In this document: piece by piece, positions 50,933-60,289 of the stretch | Layout of the letters: every line of letters begins with the position of its first letter | How positions within the stretch are numbered: the stretch's first letter is position 1 | DNA from: Fibrobacter sp. UWB2 | GTDB taxonomy: Bacteria > Fibrobacterota > Fibrobacteria > Fibrobacterales > Fibrobacteraceae | Length of the DNA stretch: 64,000 bases | Direction of reading: 5' to 3' | Assembly: GCF_002210425.1 (NCBI RefSeq) | Contig: NZ_MWQK01000008.1 | Coordinates: 1-64,000 of the forward strand | The notes under the pieces: model-generated | What the model was told of the DNA's origin: nothing | The model's input: only the letters and a program-made list of their open reading frames with translations | Databases searched by the model: none | Position numbers and translations under genes: made by a program

Positions 50933-53313
50933 CGCTTGAGATACTTCTTCAGCGAATCTTCGAGCTGGGCAATGACGATGGGCTTTGCCAAGTGACCATC
51001 CATGCCCGCTTCAAAGGACTTGCGGCGGTCTTCATCAAAGGCATTTGCCGAAAGGGCAATAATCGGAATCCGCTTGTCCGGGAACATCTTGCGAATTTCA
51101 CGAGTCGCTTCAAAGCCATCCATTACAGGCATCTGGATATCCATCAAAATGCAATCGTAATAGTCCGGGCCTTTTTCTTTTAAACGTTCCACCGCAATGG
51201 AACCATCTTCGGCAGATTCCACGACAACGCCAGCACTCTCGAGAATATCCTTAGAAATTTCGAGGTTCAGCTCGTTATCTTCGACGACGAGAACCTTGAA
51301 GCCCTCGAACGAAATCGATTCCTGTTCAGAATGCGCGAAGCGCACCTGTTCCACCGCTTCAGGATTTTCCTGAATGCGCATCGGGATGCGGATGGTAAAC
51401 TTGGACCCCTCACCCACCTTGCTTTCAACGTCGATGGAGCCTTCCATCATATCGACAATGCGCTTGGTAATGGCAAGCCCAAGACCTGTCCCCTGCTGCT
51501 TACTGACCGTAGATGTCCGCTCGCGGGAGAATTCATCAAAGAGGTGCTGCTGGTATTCGGCACTCATGCCAATTCCCGTATCCTTGATGACAATCTGATA
51601 CAGGCCATAACCTTCGCGTTCTGACGGAATCTGGGTGATATCCACCGTCACCGAGCCACCCGAAGGTGTGTACTTTACCGCATTCGAGACAACGTTGATG
51701 ACCACCTGATTCAAACGCAAGAAGTCTACATAAACGTAGCGGTTCTGGATATCGTGATGCACAAATTCAAAGTGTACGTTTTTCTTCTCGGCTAGGGAAC
51801 GGAGCATCGGCACATAATCTTCGCTATTTTCATCCAAATTAACAGGATTCAAGTCCAGTTCCACCTTACCACTTTCAATGCGCGACATGTCCAGCACATC
51901 GTTGATCAAGGACAAAAGATGTTCACTCGAAAGTTTCGACTTGCTGAGGCAATCAAGCGCCTTGGCCTTGTCGTCAATATTCTTGACCGCCATATCGGTA
52001 AAGCCAATCATCGCATTGAGCGGCGTGCGGATGTCGTGCGACATGTTGAAAAGGAACGCGCTCTTTGCCTTGTTTGCAAGTTCCGCCTTTTCGAGGTTTG
52101 CCATTTCGCGTTTGGTCTCGGCATCGACGCTATGGAAACCGGCAATCACGTGATTCTTGAAGTTTTCGTCCTTGACGAACTTAATTTGGTAGTAAATATC
52201 TTCGCCACCGACCTGCAACCTGAAGTTGACAAAGTACATGTGTTCCCGATCCACCATGTCGAGAACCTTCGTAGGTTCAGTCGCTGCGCAGAATGATTCA
52301 CGGTCACTCGGATGAACCACCGTATCGACAAGCACTTTTAGACGTTCGCCAAAGTTGTCAATCTTAGACCAGCCAGGAACCATCTCGTCAAACATCGGGT
52401 CAAAGCGGTAGTGCACCTCGGAAAGCGTCTCGTAATCCACGTACACGACGCATCCAAAGTCATCGGACAGGCCAGAAATCACAGCCATGTCGCGGTTTGC
52501 AATGGCCTTGCGTTCGGCCTTGGCGGATTCCTCTTCATCGACGTTTTCAAGCGTCACGACGATGTGGTTCTCGGAATCGGGAGTCTTGGCCGCCTTTAAA
52601 CGGTAATACACCAGGCGCCCGTCAAAAGAAAAACGGAACGAGACCGAAACAGCGCGGTCTTTTTCCAGACCGTGAAGCAATTTTTCCTTGTCGACAAAAT
52701 TCTTGACCGCATCCCAGTCTTCTCGGAAAACGACCTTTTCGAGCGCCTGTTCAAAGCCTTCGAAAAAGTCTTTACAGTTCTTGGCATCGAGAGTCTTCAC
52801 AACCCCCTGAGCGTTAAACTCAATGAAAGAGTTGTCATTGATGTCGACGTAATAAATATTATCAAAGCCGTCACCAAGTGTGTTCGCGATATCGGAATAC
52901 TGGTCGAGTTCACGCACGTGCATCTTGAATTCGACCTGTTCCGTCACATCGGTGCAGCACCCTTCGAGGCGCATGCCGCGCGTGTACGCTTCATTGCGCT
53001 TACCGTGATTTTGCAAGAAAATGATTCCACGAGACTGGTGGTTCCAGGCATACTCCAGTTCCGACATTTCGCCGCGGGTCATCTGGTCCACAAACTCGGC
53101 ATAAGCCTCGTAATACGAGATGTCTACATTGTTGCACCACAAATTGTAGAGGTCTTCGGGGAGCGTTTCTTCGGGGAATCCTAAAATCTGGAGGAGGGCC
53201 TTGTCGGCATACATTCGTGGAGGGTGGCCTTCATCTACTTCGATGACCCACAAGCCGACGCCTGCACTCGATAGAATCGCATGAGTCAAGTCTGACGATT
53301 CAAGACAATCCAT
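50929..53313 (-). CDS. Cytoplasmic hybrid histidine kinase with PAS-like sensors
   Basis: A 794-residue kinase without TM segments. The N-terminal 400 residues hold a PAS domain and two units of the repeated sensor module seen in the kinase at 56465 (NIYYVDINDNSFIEF and CVVYVDYETLSEVHY openings). HisKA: NMSHDIRTPLNAMIGFTDMA. ATPase: GTGLGLAITKRIVDMME. Receiver: phospho-Asp in DCILMDIQMPVMDGFEATRE. ATG 53313 follows GGAGG at some distance; a TTG seven codons upstream (53334) is the alternative. Convergent with the Hpt gene, and probably a partner of it. Confidence 0.9.
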   Translation of the reverse strand: MDCLESSDLTHAILSSAGVGLWVIEVDEGHPPRMYADKALLQILGFPEETLPEDLYNLWCNNVDISYYEAYAEFVDQMTRGEMSELEYAWNHQSRGIIFLQNHGKRNEAYTRGMRLEGCCTDVTEQVEFKMHVRELDQYSDIANTLGDGFDNIYYVDINDNSFIEFNAQGVVKTLDAKNCKDFFEGFEQALEKVVFREDWDAVKNFVDKEKLLHGLEKDRAVSVSFRFSFDGRLVYYRLKAAKTPDSENHIVVTLENVDEEESAKAERKAIANRDMAVISGLSDDFGCVVYVDYETLSEVHYRFDPMFDEMVPGWSKIDNFGERLKVLVDTVVHPSDRESFCAATEPTKVLDMVDREHMYFVNFRLQVGGEDIYYQIKFVKDENFKNHVIAGFHSVDAETKREMANLEKAELANKAKSAFLFNMSHDIRTPLNAMIGFTDMAVKNIDDKAKALDCLSKSKLSSEHLLSLINDVLDMSRIESGKVELDLNPVNLDENSEDYVPMLRSLAEKKNVHFEFVHHDIQNRYVYVDFLRLNQVVINVVSNAVKYTPSGGSVTVDITQIPSEREGYGLYQIVIKDTGIGMSAEYQQHLFDEFSRERTSTVSKQQGTGLGLAITKRIVDMMEGSIDVESKVGEGSKFTIRIPMRIQENPEAVEQVRFAHSEQESISFEGFKVLVVEDNELNLEISKDILESAGVVVESAEDGSIAVERLKEKGPDYYDCILMDIQMPVMDGFEATREIRKMFPDKRIPIIALSANAFDEDRRKSFEAGMDGHLAKPIVIAQLEDSLKKYLKR

Positions 53314-53429
53314 GATTTGCAGTTCCTCCGACAAGATATCCCTTCCAACGGGCGTCTCCAGTCGCCCTATGGTATAAAATACACTTATTTTTCGGACTTG
53401 TTTGAGAAAAGACGAATAAAGTCTCGGAT

Positions 53430-54578
53430 TTAGGCCTTCGCTTTCGCTTTTTTGCGGCGCCAGACTTTAAATTCCATGTAAAGCGTGCTGACCGTGTAAA
53501 TGAAGATGAGCAAAAGGATGGTATTCTTCGGACGGTTCAGGTTGCAGATGCCCCATGCAAACGTGATGATGGGCAGATGGATCAAGTACGGGTAGAACGA
53601 GGCGCGACCGATATGGCGCACAAGCGGGATGCAGAAGAACTTCGCCAAGAATCCCTTGCCCGAAAGCAGACTTACCACGAACATGCCGTAAATGAAAATC
53701 GGAAGGCTATGATGGATAAAATAATTATAGCCAGGATTGGCATCCGGACGCATGAGGAAGAGGCTCCCGTAAAGTGCGAGGAGCAAAAGCGCCTGAGTCA
53801 CACCGCTCACAAAGTCCTTCTTGAAAACGTCAAAGACGCCCTCGTTGTAAAGGCGGTAAAGCACCATGCCAAAGATGTATTCAAAGACGCGCACCGGAGC
53901 AAACATGTGGAAGAAGCGATACTTGGCATCGAATCCATCAAACCATAAATTGCCCGTTTTGCCATACACGATAGCCCAAAGGAGTCCCGGAACGAACACA
54001 CCGCCGAACAGAATCCAGAGCGTACGACGGTTCTGCTTGATAAGCCAACGGCTGAACCACGGCGTAATCGCATAGCAAAGGAAGAAGCTCGTGAGTGACC
54101 AGGACGGTTCATTCAGCTTCATGCCGAGATCGGGGACAATCGACCACGTGAGCGTGAGGTGCATGATGAGGCTACGCCACGGATGGAACATCTTTGCTAG
54201 CCCAGCCGAAGCGCAATCGCCAATCTCAGAGAATGCAGGCAAGTGCGTATAGCCGCTCATCTTGAACACAATCAGCACGAACATGAGGAGCGTCATAAAG
54301 AAGTGCAAGCGGTAAAGCTTTGCAATGCGGCTGAACATGAACGGGATGACCGGGATACTGCGGTCCGGGTCGCTGTACTTGCTTGCGAAAAGAAAACCGG
54401 CCAGCACATAGAAAATCCCCGCGGCAAAGGCAGGCGCAGAGATAATGGGCATCACCCACTTGCAATCAGCCATGTACATGAGGGCGTTAGAACTGCCCAA
54501 ATGGAGCATGACAATATTCAGGCTTGCGAGGAGACGGAGACCGTCAATAGCGGGGAAATAATTTGCTGGTTTCGGCAT
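53430..54578 (-). CDS. Membrane acyltransferase (acyltransferase 3 family)
   Basis: A 382-residue integral membrane protein with about ten hydrophobic segments. The N-terminus IDGLRLLASLNIVMLHLG carries the family's R-(x)-H region, and WSLTSFFLCYAITPWFSRWL is a second typical segment. The OafA/NodX family moves acetyl or other acyl groups onto sugars of surface polysaccharides. It ends in a basic tail (KVWRRKKAKAKA). TTTTTTCTAAATTTTC stands just before the gene, resembling the -10 region of rpsB and ileS. It stands alone inside the signalling island; the acceptor sugar is unknown. Confidence 0.85.
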   Translation of the reverse strand: MPKPANYFPAIDGLRLLASLNIVMLHLGSSNALMYMADCKWVMPIISAPAFAAGIFYVLAGFLFASKYSDPDRSIPVIPFMFSRIAKLYRLHFFMTLLMFVLIVFKMSGYTHLPAFSEIGDCASAGLAKMFHPWRSLIMHLTLTWSIVPDLGMKLNEPSWSLTSFFLCYAITPWFSRWLIKQNRRTLWILFGGVFVPGLLWAIVYGKTGNLWFDGFDAKYRFFHMFAPVRVFEYIFGMVLYRLYNEGVFDVFKKDFVSGVTQALLLLALYGSLFLMRPDANPGYNYFIHHSLPIFIYGMFVVSLLSGKGFLAKFFCIPLVRHIGRASFYPYLIHLPIITFAWGICNLNRPKNTILLLIFIYTVSTLYMEFKVWRRKKAKAKA

Positions 54579-54607
54579 TTCGAGGAAAATTTAGAAAAAA
54601 CAGGGAG

Positions 54608-54633
54608 ATTCCCGCTCGGAGGCGGGAATGACA
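54608..54633. repeat. Intergenic palindrome with ATGACA foot
   Basis: ATTCCCGC-TCGGAG-GCGGGAAT followed by GACA. Same family as at 539; a second copy lies 60 bases further on. Confidence 0.55.
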
Positions 54634-54690
54634 ACTGAGCCGAGCGATGCAGAAAAATGCTTGCATGTTTCTATATCCGAGGCGAATAAG

Positions 54691-54714
54691 TCATGCCCCG
54701 TTAGGGGAATGACA
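54691..54714. repeat. Intergenic palindrome with ATGACA foot
   Basis: TCATGCCCC-GTTA-GGGGAATGACA: the TCAT/ATGA foot is present on both sides. No gene was seen in the whole 54579-54877 spacer; it holds these two palindromes and the promoter region of the next gene. Confidence 0.55.
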
Positions 54715-54807
54715 AGAGTTTTGAAGCAAGCTTAGCAATTCAATATGGTGATTTTGCGCAAATGGACGGGGTATTTTGATTTTTCGCGGACCAAAACGCT
54801 CTTTTTC

Positions 54808-54822
54808 GTTACATTTTTCTTA
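54808..54822 (+). promoter_or_regulatory. 15-bp element shared by both REC-HD-GYP genes
   Basis: GTTACATTTTTCTTA, 55 bases before the start at 54878, identical to 48967-48981. Confidence 0.45.
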
Positions 54823-54877
54823 AATTAAAGAGGTACAACCACTTAAGAACGAGAAAATAAAAATTGGTGTTTCGACC

Positions 54878-56398
54878 ATGAGCAACGAACGTGCAAAAAT
54901 TTTGATTGTCGATGATGACGCCATGAACAGAGTCGTACTTTCGGACCTGCTCTCTGACGAATATGATATCATCGAAGCAAAAGACGGTGACGAGGCCATC
55001 GGGATTCTTGAAACAACGGCAAAAGACATTACGCTCGTCTTGCTAGACATGATTATGCCAGGACGAGACGGTCTCCAAGTTCTTGAAGTCATGAACGAAA
55101 AAGGGTGGATCAAGGGAACCCCGGTCGTGATGATTTCGGCAGAAACATCTACCCCACAAGTTGAAAAAGCTTTCTCGCTCGGTGTAACAGACTTCATCTA
55201 CCGCCCGTTCGACCAGATGGTCGTGCAGACCCGCGTCCGCAACACGATTAATCTTTACGTGAAGCAGATGCAGCTTTCGGAACTCGTGACCGACAAGATT
55301 TACGAGAGGACCCGAAACAGCGATATGCTGATTTCCATCTTGAGCCACATCGTGGAATTCCGTAACGGCGAAAGCGGTCAGCACGTTCTGCACATCAAAA
55401 AGATTACCGATATCCTTTTACGCGCACTGCTCAAGCGCACTAGCGAATACAGCATCACCGAAGAAGAAATCGGCACCATCGCTACAGCATCTTCGATGCA
55501 CGACATCGGAAAGATTACAATCCCCGACGAGATTTTGAACAAGCCCGGCAAGCTCACGAAAGAAGAATTCGACATCATGAAGCAACACTCCATGAACGGC
55601 GCCAAGATGCTCGACGCCATCCAGTTCTTCAAGAACGAGCCGCTGATGAAATTCGCCTACGACATTTGCCGTTGGCACCATGAACGCTGGGACGGCCGCG
55701 GCTACCCCGACGGCCTCAAGGGTAATGAAATTCCCATCAGTGCGCAAGTCGTCTCTGTTGCCGACGTTTACGACGCACTTACTAGCGAACGTTGCTACAA
55801 GAAGGCGTTCAGCCACGAGAAGGCTCTTGAGATGATCCGCAATAACGAATGCGGCGTCTTCAACCCGCTCCTCCTGGAATGCCTCGGCGATGTCGCCGAC
55901 ACGCTCCCGAAAGAACTGAACGACAACCAGCCAAGCAAGCTGAGCGATGCCGACTTTGCTAAAATTGCCCGATCCATTTTCGAGAGCGACGAAGACGACT
56001 CCGACAATATCATTTACGAACAGTACATGATAGAACACCGGAAAAGCCAGTTCTTTGCCTCAATACACCGTGGCGTTACGTTCGAATATACATACGAGCC
56101 TTCGCTCTTAAAGCTCGAAGCCAAAAATGCAAAGGCATTGAGTTTCCCGAAGACTATGGTCGAGCCCGAAAACAACAGCGAATTCTGGAATATCTTTGGG
56201 CGCGAGAACTGGGATGAATTTGTAAAACTGCTGCACGACCCGCAATTGAACAACGATTCGTTCACGTTCAACAGCGAGATGCTCGTCAAGGGCGAAAAGC
56301 GCCCGTGCAAGATTAGGGTCCAACAGTGCTGGAACAGACGCGACCCCGAGAACCCGGAACTCATTTCCGTGTACGGGTGCGTGGAATTTTTCAAGTAA
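54878..56398 (+). CDS. Response regulator with HD-GYP domain (paralogue)
   Basis: A 506-residue paralogue of 49047-50567. Receiver: Asp12-Asp13, phospho-Asp57 (LVLLDMIMPGRDG). HD-GYP: SSMHDIGKITIPDEIL, then WHHERWDGRGYPDGLKGNEI, all metal and GYP residues kept, so an active cyclic-di-GMP phosphodiesterase is likely. The C-terminal 160 residues are the least conserved between the two copies. There is no Hpt gene behind it; instead the large hybrid kinase at 56465 lies convergent to it, 66 bases away. Confidence 0.92.
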   Translation: MSNERAKILIVDDDAMNRVVLSDLLSDEYDIIEAKDGDEAIGILETTAKDITLVLLDMIMPGRDGLQVLEVMNEKGWIKGTPVVMISAETSTPQVEKAFSLGVTDFIYRPFDQMVVQTRVRNTINLYVKQMQLSELVTDKIYERTRNSDMLISILSHIVEFRNGESGQHVLHIKKITDILLRALLKRTSEYSITEEEIGTIATASSMHDIGKITIPDEILNKPGKLTKEEFDIMKQHSMNGAKMLDAIQFFKNEPLMKFAYDICRWHHERWDGRGYPDGLKGNEIPISAQVVSVADVYDALTSERCYKKAFSHEKALEMIRNNECGVFNPLLLECLGDVADTLPKELNDNQPSKLSDADFAKIARSIFESDEDDSDNIIYEQYMIEHRKSQFFASIHRGVTFEYTYEPSLLKLEAKNAKALSFPKTMVEPENNSEFWNIFGRENWDEFVKLLHDPQLNNDSFTFNSEMLVKGEKRPCKIRVQQCWNRRDPENPELISVYGCVEFFK

Positions 56399-56402
56399 TA
56401 CC

Positions 56403-56428
56403 GATTCCGGCACAGAGGCCGGAATGAC
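56403..56428. repeat. Intergenic palindrome with ATGACA foot
   Basis: GATTCCGGC-ACAGAG-GCCGGAAT followed by GACA, between two convergent genes. Confidence 0.55.
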
Positions 56429-56464
56429 AATGTAACGAGCTCGAGCATGACAATGCGCGAGAAT

Positions 56465-59400
56465 TTATCCTAAGAATTTGCGAAGGACTTTCTTGAGTTT
56501 TTCGACGTCAATGGGTTTTGCGACATGTTCGTTCATACCGGCATCGAGTGCGGCCTTGCGGTCTTCTTCAAACGCATTTGCGGTCATTGCCACAATCGGG
56601 ACTTTCTTGAAGTAATCATTGCGCATTGCTCGAATGCGCCTAGTCGCTTCGAGGCCATCCATCACAGGCATCTGCATATCCATCAAAATCAAGTCATAGG
56701 CGCCCGGCTTAGCCTTTTCTAGCACGTTCAAGGCAACACGGCCATCTTCGGCACAGTCCACCCCAAAGCCCATTTCACCAAGAACACTTTGTGCGATTTC
56801 ACGATTAAGCTCATTGTCTTCGACGAGAAGAATTTTCTTCCCGGCAAAGCAAGAAGTATCATCAACCTCAATTTTCACTTCGTCCTTTAAAACGCCTATG
56901 GCACGTGCCAAGACATCATGCATTTCCGTGAGGAATAGCGGTTTGCTTATAAACGCAGTCACACCCGCTTCGCGCGCACTTTTTTCAATGTTTGCACAGT
57001 CATAGGACGCCATGACGATAATCGGATTATCGCTCCCCGGAATCATGTGCAACTGCTCCACCGCTTCGACACTTTCCATATCAAGCAACAGGTCGTCAAG
57101 GATAATCACAGAATAGCATTCGTGACGGTCAACAGCTTCCTTGGCACGCAATACCGCTTCGCGGCCATACATAGTCCATTCCGCACGCATTCCCAAACGG
57201 CGCAGAAGATTCGTGGCACTGGAGCACGCATTGTAATCACTTGCGACAACAAGGGCGCGGGCATTTTGCAAAGCATCAAGATTCGTCAAGTTCGCAGAAG
57301 TATCCTGAATTTTCAGTTTCAGATGAATGATGAATTCCGTTCCCTGATTAGGCGCACTGACGACATCTATAGAGCCTCCCATCATATCAACAATTTTCTT
57401 GGTGATAGACATTCCAAGCCCAGTCCCTTGCGTCTTGGAAATCGTTGAGGTGCGTTCGCGTTCAAACGGTTGGTACAGGACTTTCAAGAATTCCGGACTC
57501 ATGCCGATGCCATCGTCCTTGACATGGAACTCATACGTTCCCGTATTTTCGTCGCTAGCCGTCTGGCGAACAAACACATGAATGTTCCCGCCCACCGGCG
57601 TAAACTTGACCGCATTTGAAAGCAGGTTGATCAGCATCTGGTGCAAGCGCAGCTTGTCACAAATAACAAGTTCGTTCTCGATATTGAACGTATCCATGTA
57701 AAGGTTTTGCTGTTTTTCACTCGCCTGACCTAAAACAATCGTATTCAGGTCATGCATGATTTCGGACAAGTTGCAGTTTACCTCTTCAAGGCGAATCTTG
57801 CCCGACTCAATGCGGCTCATATCGAGAATATCATTGATGAGCGAGAGCAAATGCGTACTCGAAACGACAGTCTTGTTCAAATAATTCTTGACCAGCACAG
57901 GATCATCCAAATTATTCAGCGCAAGGTTTGTAAAACCGATAATGGCATTCATCGGCGTGCGGATGTCATGCGACATGTTCGAAAGGAACATCGTCTTTGC
58001 ATTGTTCGCCTTTTCAGCCTGCACAAGAGCCTGTTCCAGAAGTTTCTGCTGTTTCTCAAGTTCCCGCTTCTGTTCCGCAATCTTTGCATCCAGTTCCATC
58101 TTTTGAGCGGTTATATTGTCAATGAACATGAACGCCATAATAAAGGTCACAGGCACGCCATTTCTACGTTCCAGGACAAACGTCGTCACGCGACGCCATT
58201 CACCCTTGAGCGCACGGTAGCTGTACTCGCGCTTATCGACATCGGCCAAGTATGAACGCATAAAATCAACGTTCGCCATGTTTTCCCAAGTTTCGCGGAA
58301 CTCCGGCAAGACCTCCTTGCTGAACTCAAGAATAGCGTTACTGTACTTGATAAAGCCGCCATAAGTTTTACCTTTCTCGTAAACCGTCGATTCACGGATA
58401 CTGCGGACAGTATCGTCTTCGAGATTCACAAAATAAACGCCAAAATAATCTTCATAAAGTTTGCTATCAACATAGCGGTTTAGAATTTCGGCATCCTTGT
58501 CGGCAAAACAAACAACAACAGCACGCGGCGTTTCATTTTGCGAACCGACTTTCACGAACTTTATCTCGCTAAAACGGGTTCCTCCAGTATCGTATTTTCT
58601 GTAGTGCGCTATAAACGATTTTTGGCCTTCAAGCAATTTCTTGATATGTTCAATAGAAGCAAAATCACCAATTCTTTTCTTATCGAGTTCATGGACAAAT
58701 CCGTTGACATACGCCTTGAATACTTTAGAATAACATTTATCGTGTTGATACAGCTTTCCGTAATTGACTTCAGCATAGTCGCTCACCGTGTAAGGCGTAA
58801 ACGTATCCGTATCAAGATCGACATAGTAGACCGAGGTGAATTCCGTCGCAAGCACATTGATAATGTCGAAGTTGCGTTCCATGTTGCGTTCGCGCTCTTT
58901 ACGGGCAAGGACTTCCTTGTGGATATTGGCAACAGCGATAATAATATGATCGTCAGCGGCCTTGGACCAAAGCGCCTTGAGGCGGTAGTATTGAGGCTCG
59001 CCATTGACCATAAGCCTGTATTCGATTGAAAAGGTTTTGTCGCCCTCAAGCTGAGAGAGCAAAAAATCCTTATTCATGACCGAAGTCAACCGTTCAACAT
59101 CTTGCGGGTAGATAATCTTCTTGATGTCTCTCGAACATTCTTCGAAAAAGTTTTGGCGGCTCATCAGGAGCTTGAGCTTGATATAGCTACTTTCCTGGTT
59201 GAACACGTCGTACGAATTGTCATTCAAGTTCACATAGTAAATAATTTCGTACTCAACGCTCAACGCATTTGCAATCTCGGAAAATTCGCGGTTCATCACG
59301 TCCGAACGTTTTTCTTCGTCGCGGTCTGCAATGCCAAGCACTACCACAGGCGATTTTTCATCGGAAACCCGAACGAATTTCATCTGGAAATAGCGGCCAT

Positions 59401-60100
59401 CGCGATTCTTGTAGTCCACCTCGAAGTGGCTCTGCCTCGAAAATCTTTCACGAATGCTCTCGATTGACGCCAACGTCAAGACTCGCTTGGCATCTTCGCT
59501 AGATACAATTTCAGTAGCGTATTTTTTTAACGCCTCGGAATAAAACATTTCGCCGCGAAGCTCTTTTTCAAAAATGCGTGCCGTCTGCGACTTGACATAG
59601 GAATGCATTTTTTCCGAATCAAGATCGATGCGGTAAAGTGCATTGAATTCCATGGCAAGGGCCTGGATAACGCGGTAGCCTTCCTCGACCTTCATGCGTT
59701 TGCGGATTTCGTCATCGACATTCAAGAAGCAGATGGCCATGTGGTCTTCATCGCGGCCACGGGTCACCTGGAGCTTGCAATAGCGTTCCTTGCCTGTTAC
59801 AATCTCACGCACCACAAACGAGAAACTGCTTTCTTTTTTAAGGCGGCCACGGACATAAGCTACAGATAGCATATCCTTCAGCACATCGCGGTCATCGGGA
59901 TGGACATCTTCGGAAATAAACTTCTGGAGGGCAGATACGGCGTTAACGCCATTGCCATACTTTTTTTCAAGGCCCTTTTTGCGATAGTAAACGACATACG
60001 AGAAATCCAGCAAATTCACATAATATGCGGAAATGAACTGTTCGTAAAATATTTCCGAGAACAGTTCAGCGTATGCAACCTGATTTTCACTATCACTCAT
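56465..60100 (-). CDS. Large hybrid histidine kinase with five repeated sensor modules
   Basis: A 1211-residue cytoplasmic kinase. About 680 N-terminal residues consist of five related modules of about 130 residues, each opening with a strand like AYYVNLLDFSYVVY, ALYRIDLDSEKMHSY, IIYYVNLNDNSYDVF, SVYYVDLDTDTFTPY or GVYFVNLEDDTVRSI and closing with a FSxxYR...YxxLK...VxxxADxxxE pattern. These look like PAS-type sensors. A coiled coil (about 685-725) leads to HisKA (NMSHDIRTPMNAIIGFTNLA), the ATPase (GTGLGMSITKKIVDMMG) and two receivers; the last has DLILMDMQMPVMDGLEATRR, the first a less typical VIILDDLLLD. AAGGGAGCG precedes the ATG. Confidence 0.9.
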   Translation of the reverse strand: MSDSENQVAYAELFSEIFYEQFISAYYVNLLDFSYVVYYRKKGLEKKYGNGVNAVSALQKFISEDVHPDDRDVLKDMLSVAYVRGRLKKESSFSFVVREIVTGKERYCKLQVTRGRDEDHMAICFLNVDDEIRKRMKVEEGYRVIQALAMEFNALYRIDLDSEKMHSYVKSQTARIFEKELRGEMFYSEALKKYATEIVSSEDAKRVLTLASIESIRERFSRQSHFEVDYKNRDGRYFQMKFVRVSDEKSPVVVLGIADRDEEKRSDVMNREFSEIANALSVEYEIIYYVNLNDNSYDVFNQESSYIKLKLLMSRQNFFEECSRDIKKIIYPQDVERLTSVMNKDFLLSQLEGDKTFSIEYRLMVNGEPQYYRLKALWSKAADDHIIIAVANIHKEVLARKERERNMERNFDIINVLATEFTSVYYVDLDTDTFTPYTVSDYAEVNYGKLYQHDKCYSKVFKAYVNGFVHELDKKRIGDFASIEHIKKLLEGQKSFIAHYRKYDTGGTRFSEIKFVKVGSQNETPRAVVVCFADKDAEILNRYVDSKLYEDYFGVYFVNLEDDTVRSIRESTVYEKGKTYGGFIKYSNAILEFSKEVLPEFRETWENMANVDFMRSYLADVDKREYSYRALKGEWRRVTTFVLERRNGVPVTFIMAFMFIDNITAQKMELDAKIAEQKRELEKQQKLLEQALVQAEKANNAKTMFLSNMSHDIRTPMNAIIGFTNLALNNLDDPVLVKNYLNKTVVSSTHLLSLINDILDMSRIESGKIRLEEVNCNLSEIMHDLNTIVLGQASEKQQNLYMDTFNIENELVICDKLRLHQMLINLLSNAVKFTPVGGNIHVFVRQTASDENTGTYEFHVKDDGIGMSPEFLKVLYQPFERERTSTISKTQGTGLGMSITKKIVDMMGGSIDVVSAPNQGTEFIIHLKLKIQDTSANLTNLDALQNARALVVASDYNACSSATNLLRRLGMRAEWTMYGREAVLRAKEAVDRHECYSVIILDDLLLDMESVEAVEQLHMIPGSDNPIIVMASYDCANIEKSAREAGVTAFISKPLFLTEMHDVLARAIGVLKDEVKIEVDDTSCFAGKKILLVEDNELNREIAQSVLGEMGFGVDCAEDGRVALNVLEKAKPGAYDLILMDMQMPVMDGLEATRRIRAMRNDYFKKVPIVAMTANAFEEDRKAALDAGMNEHVAKPIDVEKLKKVLRKFLG

Positions 60101-60204
60101 AATCGCTCCCTTTCTGCAATTAATTAAAATACATCAATTTTATGGATTAAGGTACAACAATCCCTATAAAAACCCTATTTTTCGTTTTTTTTGATTTTTC
60201 GCAC

Positions 60205-60237
60205 AAAAAAGAACCTTCGAGGGGGGTACCTCGAAGG
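60205..60237 (-). terminator. Terminator after the first xylanase gene
   Basis: On the minus strand CCTTCGAGG-TACCCC-CCTCGAAGG followed by TTCTTTTTT. A second hairpin (CTCCC/GGGGAG) lies closer to the gene. The 62217 terminator is a near copy. Confidence 0.88.
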
Positions 60238-60289
60238 CCTTTGGGTGTAATAGGCTCCCTATTGGGGAGTTATGGATTAGGAATTCTAG

